A DNA stretch of 37,281 nucleotides from Verrucomicrobiales bacterium (lineage in GTDB: Bacteria; Verrucomicrobiota; Verrucomicrobiia; Verrucomicrobiales; DEV007), in assembly GCA_028047635.1 (NCBI GenBank), contig JAOFXR010000028.1:1-37281 (forward strand), given 5' to 3'. The translations under genes were made by a program, and so were the position numbers. The notes beneath the pieces were generated by a model. The model was not told the DNA's origin and did not search any database. It saw only the letters and a list, made by a program, of their open reading frames with translations. Numbering within the stretch: the stretch's first letter is position 1; every line of letters starts with the position of its first letter. Positions 7,187 through 16,169 of the stretch are shown in pieces.

Positions 7187-7951
7187 ATGACTCAGTTTCG
7201 CCCCTGCATTGATCTTCACGAAGGTCACGTCAAACAAATCGTAGGAGGAACGCTCGACTCCGAGTCGACTGGCTTAGAGACAAATTTTGTTAGCGACAAA
7301 CCTTCCACCTGGTTCGCTGAGCTCTACGCCGAAAACAAACTCGAAGGCGGCCACGTCATCAAACTCGGCCCCGGAAACGACGCGGCGGCCACCTCAGCCC
7401 TCGCAAGCTATCCCGAAGGTCTTCAAATCGGAGGCGGAATCAATGCATCCAACGCCGCCGAATGGCTCGAGAAAGGGGCTTCCCATGTCATCGCGACCTC
7501 GACTTTGTTCAACGCCGACGGCCATTTCCAGGAAGAAGCTCTCTCTGAGCTCGTCACCGAAGCGGGAAAGGAGCGATTGGTCATCGACCTGAGTTGCCGT
7601 CGCGCTGAAAACGGCTGGGTCGTGGCAATGAATCGCTGGCAAACGCTCACCGATATTGAAGTCACCCACGAAACCCTCGATCACCTCTGTGATCATTGCG
7701 ATGAGTTCCTCATCCACGCTGCTGATGTAGAAGGCAAATGCGAAGGTATCGATACTGAACTGGTCGCTTATCTCGGGAATTGGGGGAAATGCCCCATCAC
7801 CTATGCTGGCGGTGCCGCGAGCCTCGCCGACCTCGAGCAAGTCGCGACCCTGAGCCACGATCGTATTCATTTAACGATTGGAAGCGCCCTCGACATTTTC
7901 GGTGGCTCTGGCGCGACCTTTGAAGATTGTGTGGCCTTTAATCGCCGTTAA
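7187..7951 (+). CDS. hisA: Eukaryotic-type HisA (ProFAR isomerase, histidine biosynthesis)
   Basis: This enzyme catalyses the Amadori-type isomerisation of ProFAR to PRFAR, the fourth step of histidine synthesis. The 254-residue TIM barrel (ATG 7187) has the diagnostic sequence of the fungal/plant branch, which I recognise from yeast His6: CIDLHEGHVKQIVGGTL, HVIKLGPGND, GGGINASNAAEWL, VIDLSCRRAENGWVVAMN, EFLIHAADVEGKCEGID and IGSALDIFGG. D9 and D134 match the two catalytic aspartates of the family. An in-frame GTG at 7121 would add 22 residues with no family counterpart, so it is rejected. No other his gene is nearby. The gene is separate from the preceding glycosyltransferase, with a hairpin between them. 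Confidence 0.93.
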   Translation: MTQFRPCIDLHEGHVKQIVGGTLDSESTGLETNFVSDKPSTWFAELYAENKLEGGHVIKLGPGNDAAATSALASYPEGLQIGGGINASNAAEWLEKGASHVIATSTLFNADGHFQEEALSELVTEAGKERLVIDLSCRRAENGWVVAMNRWQTLTDIEVTHETLDHLCDHCDEFLIHAADVEGKCEGIDTELVAYLGNWGKCPITYAGGAASLADLEQVATLSHDRIHLTIGSALDIFGGSGATFEDCVAFNRR

Positions 7952-8027
7952 TCGCGCTCGCATACTTTTACACTTGGAATATCTTTTCACACCGTAGACA
8001 AAACTCACCATCCCCGCCGCTTCTTAC

Positions 8028-10862
8028 ATGATGATCCGACTCTCTTTTCTCGCCCTGCTATTAACTTGCTTTTGCCACCCCGCTTTTTCACAAGAAAAGC
8101 CCGCGTCTAATCCGATTCCGCTTCCCCACGAAACATCCGATATCCCGCATGACAAATCAGTAACCTGGGGACTTCTCGATAACGGGCTTCGCTATGCGAT
8201 TCTCCCTAACGAAGAGCCACCTAACCGCGTCAGCATGCGTCTCTTCGTCGATGCCGGCTCTCTCATGGAAGCCGATAACCAGCAGGGCCTCGCTCACTTC
8301 CTCGAACACATGGCGTTCAACGGAACGACCAACTTCCCCGCGGGCGAAATGGTCGAGTATTTCCAGCGTCTCGGGATGGGATTTGGTAATCACACCAACG
8401 CTCACACCTCTTTCAACGAAACGGTCTACAAGCTCGAACTTCCCAATTCAGAGGCGAAGATGCTCGACGAAGGCATGACACTAATTCGCGACTACGCCGA
8501 TGGAATGAAGCTCCTTCCGGATGAAATCGACGATGAGCGAGGGATCATTCTCAGCGAAAAACGCACTCGTGATTCCGTCGGCTGGAGAACCTTCGTCGAT
8601 CAGATGAAATTCGCGTTCCCCAACCTTCGCGTCAGCAGCCGGATGCCGATTGGCACCGAAGAAGTCATCAGCAATGCCCCACGTGAGCGTTTCGTTGAAT
8701 TTTACGAGAACTGGTACACCGCCAATCGAATGGCAGTGATCATCGTCGGAGATGTCAAAACAGATGACATGGAGGCTCTCATCAAGAAACACTTCGGGGA
8801 CATGGCAACGCGGGAAAAACGCCCCACTCCTGAAATGGGAGAACTGGCCTCACGTGGATTTGCGACCAATTACCACTATGAGAAAGAAGCAGGAGAAGCA
8901 TCTGTTTCGATCGAAGCATTGACCCCGCGAATCAATCCTCCTGATAATTCAGAGCGTCGCTTGCAAGATCTCCAGCTCATGATCGCAAGCCAGATCGTCA
9001 ACCGTCGTCTTGATCGAATCGCAAAGCAGGAAGATTCTCCGATCAGCTCAGCAAACATGCACGTGGGCGACTTTTTTGATCTCGGCTTCTCGCTTTACAG
9101 TTCAATCGACGCAGATTGCAAGCCGGAGAACTGGGAGAAATCGGTCGCCCTCATCGAACAGGAGCTCAGAAAAGCACTCGAATTTGGATTCACCGCTGGA
9201 GAGTTCAAAGAGGTCACCGCCAACATCATGCAAATGTATGAGGACGCAGCCAAGCAGATGGGCACCCGCCAGTCAAAAGACCTCGCTAATCAACTCGTTA
9301 GCCGCCTCGGCCAGCGCAGGATCTTCACCAGCCCCGCCGATGACCTTCCCCGCATCACCGAAACACTAAATTCCATCTCTGCCGACAGCTGCAAAGCGGA
9401 ACTGAAAAATCTCTGGTCAACCGCCAATGAGACGCTGGTGCTCCTTTCCGGCAACGCTGTCGTAGAAGATGCCGAAGCCGCCATCGAAGCCGCTTATAAT
9501 GAGAGCCTGAAAACGGAAGTCTCACCTCCAGAGGACAAGACAGTCGATAAATTCGCCTACAGTGAGCTTCCTGAGGCCGGCAAGATTAAGGACCGGAAAG
9601 AAACCGAAGATCTAGAAGTGACCCAGATTCACTTTAACAATAACGTGCGGGCAAACTTGAAAGTGACCGATTACGAAGACGAAAAAATCTATGTGAAAGC
9701 GCGAATCGGCGCCGGTCGCCTCACCGAGCCCACCCCCGGCCTCGCCTATTTCCTTGATAGCATTTTTACCGCCGGTGGACTCGAAGCCCACAGCCAGGAT
9801 GATTTGCAGCAACTCTTCGCCGGTGAATCTGTTGGCGTCGGATTTGGCGTCGATGACGATGCATTCACTTTTACCGGACAAACCACTCCCGAAGATCTCC
9901 GCAAAGAACTCGAACTGATGCGCGCCTTCATCACCAACCCGGGCTTCCGCGAAGAGGCGGCTACCGAATTTAAGCGAGGCTTGGATTACGTCTTCCAACA
10001 ACTTGAGAGAACTCCAGGAGGATTCGCTCAGGATGAAGTCGCCAAATTTCTCCACTCAGGAGACGAGCGATTCGGATTTCCCGATCGGTCTGTGATCGAA
10101 GCACTCACCATCGAGCAGGCAAAAGCCTGGCTCATGCCTGACCTTTCGGGAGGCTACCTTGAAATCAGTATCGTCGGTGATATCGACAAGGAAGAAGCAA
10201 TCAACCAACTGGCTGCGACTTTCGGCAACCTGGATACTCGCGCTGAAAAAAAGCCACCTTACCAGAAGGAACGTGTCGTTGCTTTCCCCGGAGCAGCGAC
10301 AAAAGAATTTCTCTTCGATTCCGAAATTCCAAAGGCAATGGCGGTTACTCACTGGCCGACTGTCTCCATCTATGACATTAAGAAAACTCGTCGCATTGGA
10401 ATGCTGGGAGCAGTTCTCGATGACCGATTGCGCGTCAAAATCCGTGAAGAACTCGGTGATGCTTACAGCCCCTTCGCTCACAATTTCCCGAGTGATACCT
10501 GGACTGACTATGGCTATCTGTTTGCATCTGTCACGGTTGACCCATCGCAAACCGAATCGGTGACCAAAGTAATCACTGAGATCGCAGACACACTCGCCAA
10601 AGGCGACGCGATCACCGCAGATGAGCTGGAAAGAGCGAAAAAGCCTCAGGTGACCTCGATTGAGGAAATGAGAAGAACGAATCGCTACTGGCTCGGCTCC
10701 GTGCTCGAAGCAAGCCAGGAGTACCCTGAACGCCTCGACTGGTCACGCAGCTTTGTCGACGACTATAAGAACATTACCGTCGAAGAAGTGAACGCACTGG
10801 CCACCGAGTTCCTCAAGAGCGACCAACAAGTCTCCGTCGCGATCAAACCAAAAGGCGAGTGA
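8028..10862 (+). CDS. Exported M16 family zinc metalloprotease (pitrilysin/PqqL-like)
   Basis: This 944-residue protein has an N-terminal signal peptide (about residues 1-22, hydrophobic LSFLALLLTCFC) and should act in the periplasm. The first M16 domain carries the inverted zinc motif H90-F-L-E93-H94 followed by the third ligand E170 exactly 76 residues later (DDERGIILSE), so the active site is complete. The second half is another M16 pair without a zinc motif (YFLDSIFTAGG at the equivalent place) and would be the structural partner, as in PqqL-like two-half proteins. Such enzymes degrade peptides inside a closed clamshell. The start is the first of two consecutive ATG codons at 8028. The gene stands alone and converges with the FlaA1-type dehydratase gene, and only 40 bp separate their stops. 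Confidence 0.92.
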   Translation: MMIRLSFLALLLTCFCHPAFSQEKPASNPIPLPHETSDIPHDKSVTWGLLDNGLRYAILPNEEPPNRVSMRLFVDAGSLMEADNQQGLAHFLEHMAFNGTTNFPAGEMVEYFQRLGMGFGNHTNAHTSFNETVYKLELPNSEAKMLDEGMTLIRDYADGMKLLPDEIDDERGIILSEKRTRDSVGWRTFVDQMKFAFPNLRVSSRMPIGTEEVISNAPRERFVEFYENWYTANRMAVIIVGDVKTDDMEALIKKHFGDMATREKRPTPEMGELASRGFATNYHYEKEAGEASVSIEALTPRINPPDNSERRLQDLQLMIASQIVNRRLDRIAKQEDSPISSANMHVGDFFDLGFSLYSSIDADCKPENWEKSVALIEQELRKALEFGFTAGEFKEVTANIMQMYEDAAKQMGTRQSKDLANQLVSRLGQRRIFTSPADDLPRITETLNSISADSCKAELKNLWSTANETLVLLSGNAVVEDAEAAIEAAYNESLKTEVSPPEDKTVDKFAYSELPEAGKIKDRKETEDLEVTQIHFNNNVRANLKVTDYEDEKIYVKARIGAGRLTEPTPGLAYFLDSIFTAGGLEAHSQDDLQQLFAGESVGVGFGVDDDAFTFTGQTTPEDLRKELELMRAFITNPGFREEAATEFKRGLDYVFQQLERTPGGFAQDEVAKFLHSGDERFGFPDRSVIEALTIEQAKAWLMPDLSGGYLEISIVGDIDKEEAINQLAATFGNLDTRAEKKPPYQKERVVAFPGAATKEFLFDSEIPKAMAVTHWPTVSIYDIKKTRRIGMLGAVLDDRLRVKIREELGDAYSPFAHNFPSDTWTDYGYLFASVTVDPSQTESVTKVITEIADTLAKGDAITADELERAKKPQVTSIEEMRRTNRYWLGSVLEASQEYPERLDWSRSFVDDYKNITVEEVNALATEFLKSDQQVSVAIKPKGE

Positions 10863-10902
10863 GCCGGATCGGCCACCGCCCTCGAAAGGGTCATCTTCGC
10901 CC

Positions 10903-12780
10903 CTACTGGCGTTCAGTAGTTCCCCGGGCCGTTTTCAGTAAACTGCCGGGAACCATTGAATGAGCAAATTCACGAATCTCTTCGGAATTTCCCAGATCGA
11001 TTAGTTCAAGAAGCTCGCCGATATCAAGGAGCGCGGCATCCACTTCACGCCCCTTTTTTACGACCCAGATTCGATCGTGATCTGTTCGCACGACGTCCTC
11101 GTCATCAGTGAGTAACTCTTCGTACTCTTTCTCACCCGACTTCAATCCCGTGTATTCAATTGGAATGTCCACGTCAGGAACGAAGCCCGAAAGCTCAATC
11201 ATGCGGCGCGCCATCGAATCAATTTTGATGGCCTCTCCCATTTCGAGAACAAAGATCCTACGATCTTCGTCTACCGCCCCGGCGGCCAGAACTAACTCGA
11301 CCGATTCCGGAATCGTCATAAAAAAGCGTGTCACTTTTCGACTCGTCACCGTGACAGGCCCCCCTCTCGCAATCTGTTCTCTAAAAATGGGAACCACACT
11401 TCCATTGCTCCCAAGGACATTGCCAAAGCGAACCGCCCGAAAAGAGGTCACACTCGGAGGCCTTTCAATGAGAAGCCTTTCCGCGAGTCGTTTGCTCGCG
11501 CCCATCATACTGGTCGGACGGACTGCTTTATCAGTGGAAATAAGAACAAAATCTGAAATCCCCTCAGACTCCGCCACATTTGCCGAGACATAAGTCCCGA
11601 GGACATTGTTCTGGAAACAGGCAACGACGTTCCGCTCCATCAAATCGACATGCTTGTAGGCCGCCGCATGATAGAAGAGATCAATGCCGTCGCCGCTCCG
11701 TATCGCTCGTCTGAGTTGATCTTCATTTCGAACATCTCCCGTGCAACCGATCAGCTTAACCCCCGCCTCAATTGCCAGCGGCCTCAACTCATTCTCAATC
11801 TGGAATAAATGAAATTCGCTGACGTCAAAAAGCACCATCACTTTCGGGCGAAACTGAATCAACTGCCGACAGATTTCCGAGCCAATACTGCCACCAGCCC
11901 CTGTAATGAGGATCCGCTTATTTTTCAGACGGCTCTCGACCCGCTTGGTGTCGAGCATGTAGGAAGGTCGTTGAAGTAAATCCTCAATCGCCACTTTTCG
12001 AATATGATTCGTGTCAAGATTACCTGCAGCAAGATCGTGGATCGATGGCATCACTCTGAAATCGCAGGTCAATTTATCGTCTGTCAGCGATTGCATGACG
12101 CCCCGAATCCGACGCGGCCCCGTACAAGGGGCGAGGAATATCAACGTCTTTGCTCCGGTGCTTATCACACAGTCCGGAATTCGCTCCAGTCCTCCAAAAA
12201 TCGGGATACCCCTCATTCTCAGGCCCTGGTGAGACGTTTTCTCAGAAACGACTCCAACCGCCTTCCCCAACTCGCCCGGCCGTTGAAGCATCGCCCGTAT
12301 CAGTACATCCGCATTGTCAGGGTGTCCGATGAGCAAGACACGACGAACCGCCTGTTCACTGAAAACCATTCCCAGCCGATGCTCCCGAAGCAAGCGAACC
12401 AATCCACGCCAACCGATTTCCCATAACAAAAGCAACAAAAAGGATACCACAAAAACAGATCGAGGAAACCCCTTGAAAGAATAATCATTCGTCAGATAAA
12501 CCACCCCCAGGGCCAGGAAACTGCCACACGACAGCGCCAATAGGGTGGTTAGACAATCACGGAGCGTAAAAAACCTCCAAAGCCCCTGATACAGTCCGAA
12601 CGCCAAAATAGCGACCATGTAACTTCCCACGACCCACCAACAGGTCTGAGGAAATGCGTGCATCGACTTCTCGGGCGTATCAAAATCAAATCGAAGTTGA
12701 AACGCGAGCCAGTAACAAAGCAGAGCGCCAAAAAAGTGAAAGCCGAGAGCGATGCTTCGCCGAAACATAACGCTTTTCAT
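10903..12780 (-). CDS. Membrane-bound nucleotide-sugar 4,6-dehydratase (FlaA1/PglF/WbpM family)
   Basis: This enzyme should convert UDP-GlcNAc to UDP-2-acetamido-2,6-dideoxy-4-keto-hexose, the entry to 6-deoxy amino sugars such as QuiNAc or bacillosamine. Four membrane helices (about residues 10-31, 51-69, 76-96, 108-127) precede a CoA-binding-like Rossmann domain (about 145-225). The catalytic SDR domain follows: GAGGSIGS at 294-301, ISTDKAVRPTSMMGASK with the family's Met in place of Tyr, and K430. I chose the ATG at 12780 (625 residues). The longer in-frame ATG at 12837 adds 19 residues but lies within a few bases of the predicted transcription start, whereas CAGG precedes 12780 at short spacing. 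The gene has its own promoter downstream of the main cluster. The enzyme is complementary to the FnlA-like dehydratase at 15159-16169, which gives the L-series. Confidence 0.88.
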   Translation of the reverse strand: MKSVMFRRSIALGFHFFGALLCYWLAFQLRFDFDTPEKSMHAFPQTCWWVVGSYMVAILAFGLYQGLWRFFTLRDCLTTLLALSCGSFLALGVVYLTNDYSFKGFPRSVFVVSFLLLLLWEIGWRGLVRLLREHRLGMVFSEQAVRRVLLIGHPDNADVLIRAMLQRPGELGKAVGVVSEKTSHQGLRMRGIPIFGGLERIPDCVISTGAKTLIFLAPCTGPRRIRGVMQSLTDDKLTCDFRVMPSIHDLAAGNLDTNHIRKVAIEDLLQRPSYMLDTKRVESRLKNKRILITGAGGSIGSEICRQLIQFRPKVMVLFDVSEFHLFQIENELRPLAIEAGVKLIGCTGDVRNEDQLRRAIRSGDGIDLFYHAAAYKHVDLMERNVVACFQNNVLGTYVSANVAESEGISDFVLISTDKAVRPTSMMGASKRLAERLLIERPPSVTSFRAVRFGNVLGSNGSVVPIFREQIARGGPVTVTSRKVTRFFMTIPESVELVLAAGAVDEDRRIFVLEMGEAIKIDSMARRMIELSGFVPDVDIPIEYTGLKSGEKEYEELLTDDEDVVRTDHDRIWVVKKGREVDAALLDIGELLELIDLGNSEEIREFAHSMVPGSLLKTARGTTERQ

Positions 12781-12845
12781 TAGCCTGGAACAGAAGACTA
12801 ATGTGGCGTGGTAGGAGCGAGACAAAATTTGACGCATCGGAGGTT

Positions 12846-12874
12846 TTGATAGTGCTTTTCGCGAAGCAAGTCAA
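12846..12874 (-). promoter_or_regulatory. Sigma-70-type promoter for the FlaA1-type dehydratase
   Basis: On the minus strand TTGACT (12874-12869) and TATCAA (12851-12846) are separated by exactly 17 bp. The spacer contains an inverted repeat, TGCTT-N6-AAGCA, which could be an operator. The predicted start of transcription is near 12839, which makes the ATG at 12780 the more natural start codon. Confidence 0.65.
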
Positions 12875-12979
12875 TGAGAGCTTAGGCGTATCCCCTTCTT
12901 CGTACGCTCTCGATAAAACGCCAGTCGGGGCTCAAGAGTTCTTCATCTCACGGCCGCTCATTGCACTTCGGGTCACTTG

Positions 12980-13534
12980 CTACTTGGCAATACGGTCTCC
13001 TGATCCCTTTCCAAGAACCGTCCAAACTAGAATTTTGAGATCCAACCCGAAACCGGCCGACGCTATATACTCCGCATCCAGGGTAGCCAAGCGTACGGGA
13101 TCTGACATATCAATTCCTTCGATCTGTGACAGTCCCGTAATCCCCGGCAACACATCAAACACCCCTCTTTTTTCCCTCTCCTCGATCAATTCAATCTGAG
13201 TGGCCAGACAGGGACGGGGGCCCACCAACGACATCTCTCCGACAAATACATTCCAAAGTTGGGGGAATTCATCAATTTTGGTTACCCTCAAGAATTTGCC
13301 GATTCCGGTCACCGCTGATTCAGAGACTTCATGAGTGCCTACTTGAGAGGTCCCCACTTTCATTGACCGTAGCTTATAACAATTAAACTCGAGCTTATTC
13401 AGTCCGACTCGTTTTTGGGAAAACATCGCATTCCCCTTGGAGCCCATCCTAATCAAAGGAACCACGATCAGTAATAAAGGAGCACACAGAATACCTCCGA
13501 TGAGCGACACACAAATATCAAATAGGCGTTTCAT
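12980..13534 (-). CDS. Small phosphoglycosyl transferase (PglC/WcaJ catalytic-domain type)
   Basis: This enzyme should start glycan assembly by moving a sugar 1-phosphate from a UDP-sugar to undecaprenyl phosphate at the inner membrane. The 184-residue protein is the minimal monotopic form: one N-terminal re-entrant hydrophobic helix (about 8-30), the amphipathic region FSQKRVGLNKLEFNCYKLRSM, the catalytic D88-E89 dyad in TKIDEFPQLWN, and the uridine-binding MSLVGPRP at 101-108. The C-terminal GITGLSQIEG segment is also typical. The short size is normal for PglC-type enzymes. It lies last in the long operon, next to a broken flippase gene and the UDP-L-sugar genes. The likely substrate is an N-acetylated 6-deoxy amino sugar made by the neighbouring dehydratases, but this is inferred. 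Confidence 0.93.
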   Translation of the reverse strand: MKRLFDICVSLIGGILCAPLLLIVVPLIRMGSKGNAMFSQKRVGLNKLEFNCYKLRSMKVGTSQVGTHEVSESAVTGIGKFLRVTKIDEFPQLWNVFVGEMSLVGPRPCLATQIELIEEREKRGVFDVLPGITGLSQIEGIDMSDPVRLATLDAEYIASAGFGLDLKILVWTVLGKGSGDRIAK

Positions 13535-13538
13535 AAAC

Positions 13539-13925
13539 TTAGCTTAACCCGGGTTCTGGCAAATGATTGGTGAGGCAATCCTCAGCTTCAGCATTGGAAA
13601 TTCCGCAAGGATCAGTGGGGCTGGGATCCTCATCACATACAAAAGGAGCGCCTTCCTCGTTTCGGTCACCCTGTGCCGCAATCCGGATCAGATAAACCAA
13701 TCGAGTGATGAGCATCGACCTAATACCCGTCGATTCACCCGGCTTCAATATCACGCTCCGTGCATTTCCGGAGAACCCGAAAAACAGTGCCAGCGCAGCC
13801 CCCTGCACAATCGCAATATCGGCAGCGAGTTGTGCATTACCGAGCAGACCAATCCCGACAAGGAGCCCTGTCATGCCCATCTGATTGGACAAATGGGAAA
13901 CTGGAAAAATTGAATTACCTTTCAT
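13539..13925 (-). pseudogene. Remnant of a Wzx-like polysaccharide flippase gene
   Basis: The 128-residue ORF contains about 70 residues that look like the N-terminal part of an O-antigen/polysaccharide flippase: SNQMGMTGLLVGIGLLGNAQ, then LAADIAIVQGAALALFFGFS and GNARSVIL. Full-length flippases have 400 or more residues and 12 helices, and nothing of the rest is present. After RSMLITRLVYL the frame turns hydrophilic with many acidic residues and Pro. A shift of one base gives a more membrane-like stretch (RKALLLYVMRIPAPLILAE), which suggests a frameshift as well as a large deletion. Upstream, a stop precedes the ATG, and fragments with membrane-like composition occur in other frames up to the wecB-like stop at 14042. 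I call it a pseudogene. The family assignment rests on motif memory only. Confidence 0.5.
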
Positions 13926-14041
13926 GCACCTGATTTACAAAGCATTCCCCCTGAAGGCTGGAAGCCATCCCGCCACCAATTGCAGCCACGACCGTTTCAA
14001 TAACTACGCTGGTCGTGACTCTAATCAATTACTCAATCCCA

Positions 14042-15166
14042 CTAAGTCCTCCAGACCGTGCGGTTAACATAGTCAATATAACTCAAAACAATTCGAAGAA
14101 TCTTCTTGGAGACAGGCCCGCCTTCATAATCGGACACAGGATCCAAGACCCGCACCCCCCTCTTATGCTGCGACAGCACTACCCGAACGGCATCGAGAAC
14201 GCGTTCCTCTTCGGGGCCAGACATAATAACAGTACCGACGTCCATGCCCTCGGGCCGCTCGTGAGCATGTCGAATTGTCACCGCCGGAAGATTCAACAGC
14301 GACCCTTCTTCCGTAATTGTTCCACTGTCAGAGATCACGCAGAGAGCCTCCAGCTGCAGTTTGATATATTCGTGAAAACCGAAAGGCTTCAAAAATTGTA
14401 CCCTCGGATCCGGATCCCCAAGCTCAAGTTCTGCGATCCTGTTTTGAGTCCTCGGATGAGTCGAAACGATAACGGGAAGGTCATAAGCCTTCGCCAAAGC
14501 ATTTAGCGTCGAAACCATCGCTCTCAATGTTTCCGGTGAATCCACATTTTCTTCCCGGTGAGCACTCACCAGGAAAAACCGGTCCGTTTCAAGGTCCAGT
14601 TTACTCAACGGATCCGCTTTCTCAATCTGAGGCATGTAGTGCTCCAACACTTCCTGCATGTGCGAGCCTGTTTTAAGGATCGTCTCAGGCCGAATTCCTT
14701 CAGCGATCAGGTAGCGGCGGGCGTGCTCCGTCAGCACAAGGTTGATGTCACTAAGATGATCGAGGACCTTCCGATTGAGTTCTTCTGGAACACGTTGGTC
14801 GAAACAGCGATTTCCAGCCTCCATATGAAACACGGGAATCTTGCGTCTCTTCGCCGAAATTACAGCCAAACAGGAGTTGGTATCCCCATATAGCATCACC
14901 GCATCAGGGCTTTCAGCCTTCATTACCTCGTCCGACTTTTCAATCACCTGGCCGATCGTCTGTGCCGGACTCTCACCGGCGGCACCGAGAAAATAGTCAG
15001 GTTTTCGAATTCCCAGGTCATCAAAGAAAACCTGATTCAATTCGTAATCATAGTTCTGCCCCGTGTGGACAAGAATGTGATTGGTGTGCTCGTCGAGTTC
15101 CGCAATCACCCGGCTCATCTTAATGAGTTCCGGACGAGTGCCCACAATTGTCATTACTTTACGCAT
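14042..15166 (-). CDS. wecB: Non-hydrolysing UDP-N-acetylhexosamine 2-epimerase (WecB/FnlC/CapG family)
   Basis: This 374-residue cytoplasmic GT-B-fold epimerase inverts C2 of a UDP-HexNAc. Family marks are TIVGTRPELIKMSRVI at the N-terminus, HTGQNYDYELNQVFF, MLYGDTNSCL, HMEAGNRCFDQRVPEELNRK, SAHREEN and the UDP-binding SDSGTITEEGSLLNLPAV. It follows the FnlA-like dehydratase and an RmlD-like reductase with overlapping ends, so the substrate is more likely the UDP-L-talo/rhamno-HexNAc intermediate (as FnlC, CapG and WbvD) than UDP-GlcNAc. The product would be UDP-L-FucNAc or UDP-L-QuiNAc. The ATG at 15166 has a perfect AAGGAGG ribosome-binding site 6 bases upstream, inside the preceding gene, and overlaps that gene by 8 bp. 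Confidence 0.92.
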   Translation of the reverse strand: MRKVMTIVGTRPELIKMSRVIAELDEHTNHILVHTGQNYDYELNQVFFDDLGIRKPDYFLGAAGESPAQTIGQVIEKSDEVMKAESPDAVMLYGDTNSCLAVISAKRRKIPVFHMEAGNRCFDQRVPEELNRKVLDHLSDINLVLTEHARRYLIAEGIRPETILKTGSHMQEVLEHYMPQIEKADPLSKLDLETDRFFLVSAHREENVDSPETLRAMVSTLNALAKAYDLPVIVSTHPRTQNRIAELELGDPDPRVQFLKPFGFHEYIKLQLEALCVISDSGTITEEGSLLNLPAVTIRHAHERPEGMDVGTVIMSGPEEERVLDAVRVVLSQHKRGVRVLDPVSDYEGGPVSKKILRIVLSYIDYVNRTVWRT

Positions 15167-16169
15167 GAAGTTCCTCCTTAATATAATCCAATCCAGTTAA
15201 TAGCTCTTTGATCTGCGCCCCGTTAAGGCGCTCCGTATTATGCGAGGTGTAGTCTTCGAGGTGAGAAATTTTCTCTTCACCTTCGCTGAAAAACTGCGCG
15301 TAATTTAAATCTCTATTGTCTGCGGGAATCCGGTAATACCCGCCCCTATCCTCGGCCTTCGCCATCTCCTCTCGCGAAATCAATGTCTCGTAGAGCTTTT
15401 CGCCGTGTCGGGTGCCAATCGTCCGGATTTCATTATCCCGCTCAAACAGTTCTTTCAAAGCTAGAGCGAGATCCTCTATCGTAGAAGCCGGTGCCTTCTG
15501 CACAAATAGATCCCCTTGCTCCCCGTTTTCGAAAGCGTAAAGAACCAAGTCTACCGAATCCTCAAGCGACATCAGAAATCGCGTCATATTCGGATCGGTT
15601 ACGGTTAATGCCGCGCCCTCTTTCAACTGCGAAACAAACAGAGGAATGACAGAGCCTCGCGAGGCCATCACATTCCCATATCGAGTGGCACAAAAAACGG
15701 TCTCTCCAGGAGATTGCATCCGGGCCTTCGCAACCATGAACTTTTCCATCATTGCCTTGGAAATCCCCATCGCATTGATTGGATAGACAGCCTTGTCCGT
15801 GCTCAGCATAACCACTCGGGAAACCCCGCAGGAAATGGCAGCGTTCATTACATTTTCAGAACCAAGGACATTGGTTTGAATCGCTTCGAGCGGATAGAAT
15901 TCGCAAGACGGCACCTGCTTCAGGGCTGCCGCATGAAAAACGTAGTCAACCCCCTTCATCCCCTGCTTAACACTGTCAAAGCTACGAACATCCCCGATAT
16001 AGAACTTCAGCTTGGGATGATTGAGCCGGATCCGCATATCCTCCTGCTTCTTCTCATCACGGCTGAATATCCGAATCTCGCGGACATCCGTGGAAAGGAA
16101 GCGCTTCAGTACAGCGTTTCCAAAAGAACCGGTACCACCGGTTATCATCAAAACTTTATCTTTAAACAT
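15159..16169 (-). CDS. fnlA: UDP-GlcNAc 4,6-dehydratase/5-epimerase (FnlA/CapE/WbjB type)
   Basis: This 336-residue cytoplasmic SDR enzyme makes UDP-2-acetamido-2,6-dideoxy-beta-L-arabino-4-hexulose from UDP-GlcNAc, the first step to UDP-L-FucNAc or UDP-L-QuiNAc. Features are the NAD loop GGTGSFGNA (11-19), IFSRDEKKQEDMR, AAALKQVPSCEFYPLEAIQTN, catalytic TDK at 124-126, and M134 in YPINAMGISK with K138. These are the marks of the soluble CapE/FnlA group as opposed to PglF types, which carry membrane helices. It overlaps its neighbours by 8 bp on both sides, so dehydratase, reductase and 2-epimerase form one coupled unit. Confidence 0.92.
   Translation of the reverse strand: MFKDKVLMITGGTGSFGNAVLKRFLSTDVREIRIFSRDEKKQEDMRIRLNHPKLKFYIGDVRSFDSVKQGMKGVDYVFHAAALKQVPSCEFYPLEAIQTNVLGSENVMNAAISCGVSRVVMLSTDKAVYPINAMGISKAMMEKFMVAKARMQSPGETVFCATRYGNVMASRGSVIPLFVSQLKEGAALTVTDPNMTRFLMSLEDSVDLVLYAFENGEQGDLFVQKAPASTIEDLALALKELFERDNEIRTIGTRHGEKLYETLISREEMAKAEDRGGYYRIPADNRDLNYAQFFSEGEEKISHLEDYTSHNTERLNGAQIKELLTGLDYIKEELHA
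15173..15179 (-). promoter_or_regulatory. Consensus ribosome-binding site of the wecB-like gene
   Basis: AAGGAGG on the minus strand ends 6 bases before the ATG at 15166 and lies inside the last codons of the FnlA-like gene. It fixes the wecB-like start and indicates translational coupling. It also shows that this genome uses strong Shine-Dalgarno sites when it needs them, in contrast to many genes in the window. Confidence 0.8.

Noticed and set aside
12801..13199. Plus-strand ORF of 132 codons across the spacer between the dehydratase and phosphoglycosyl transferase genes
   Set aside because: Half of it is antisense to the conserved phosphoglycosyl transferase, and the rest covers the predicted dehydratase promoter.
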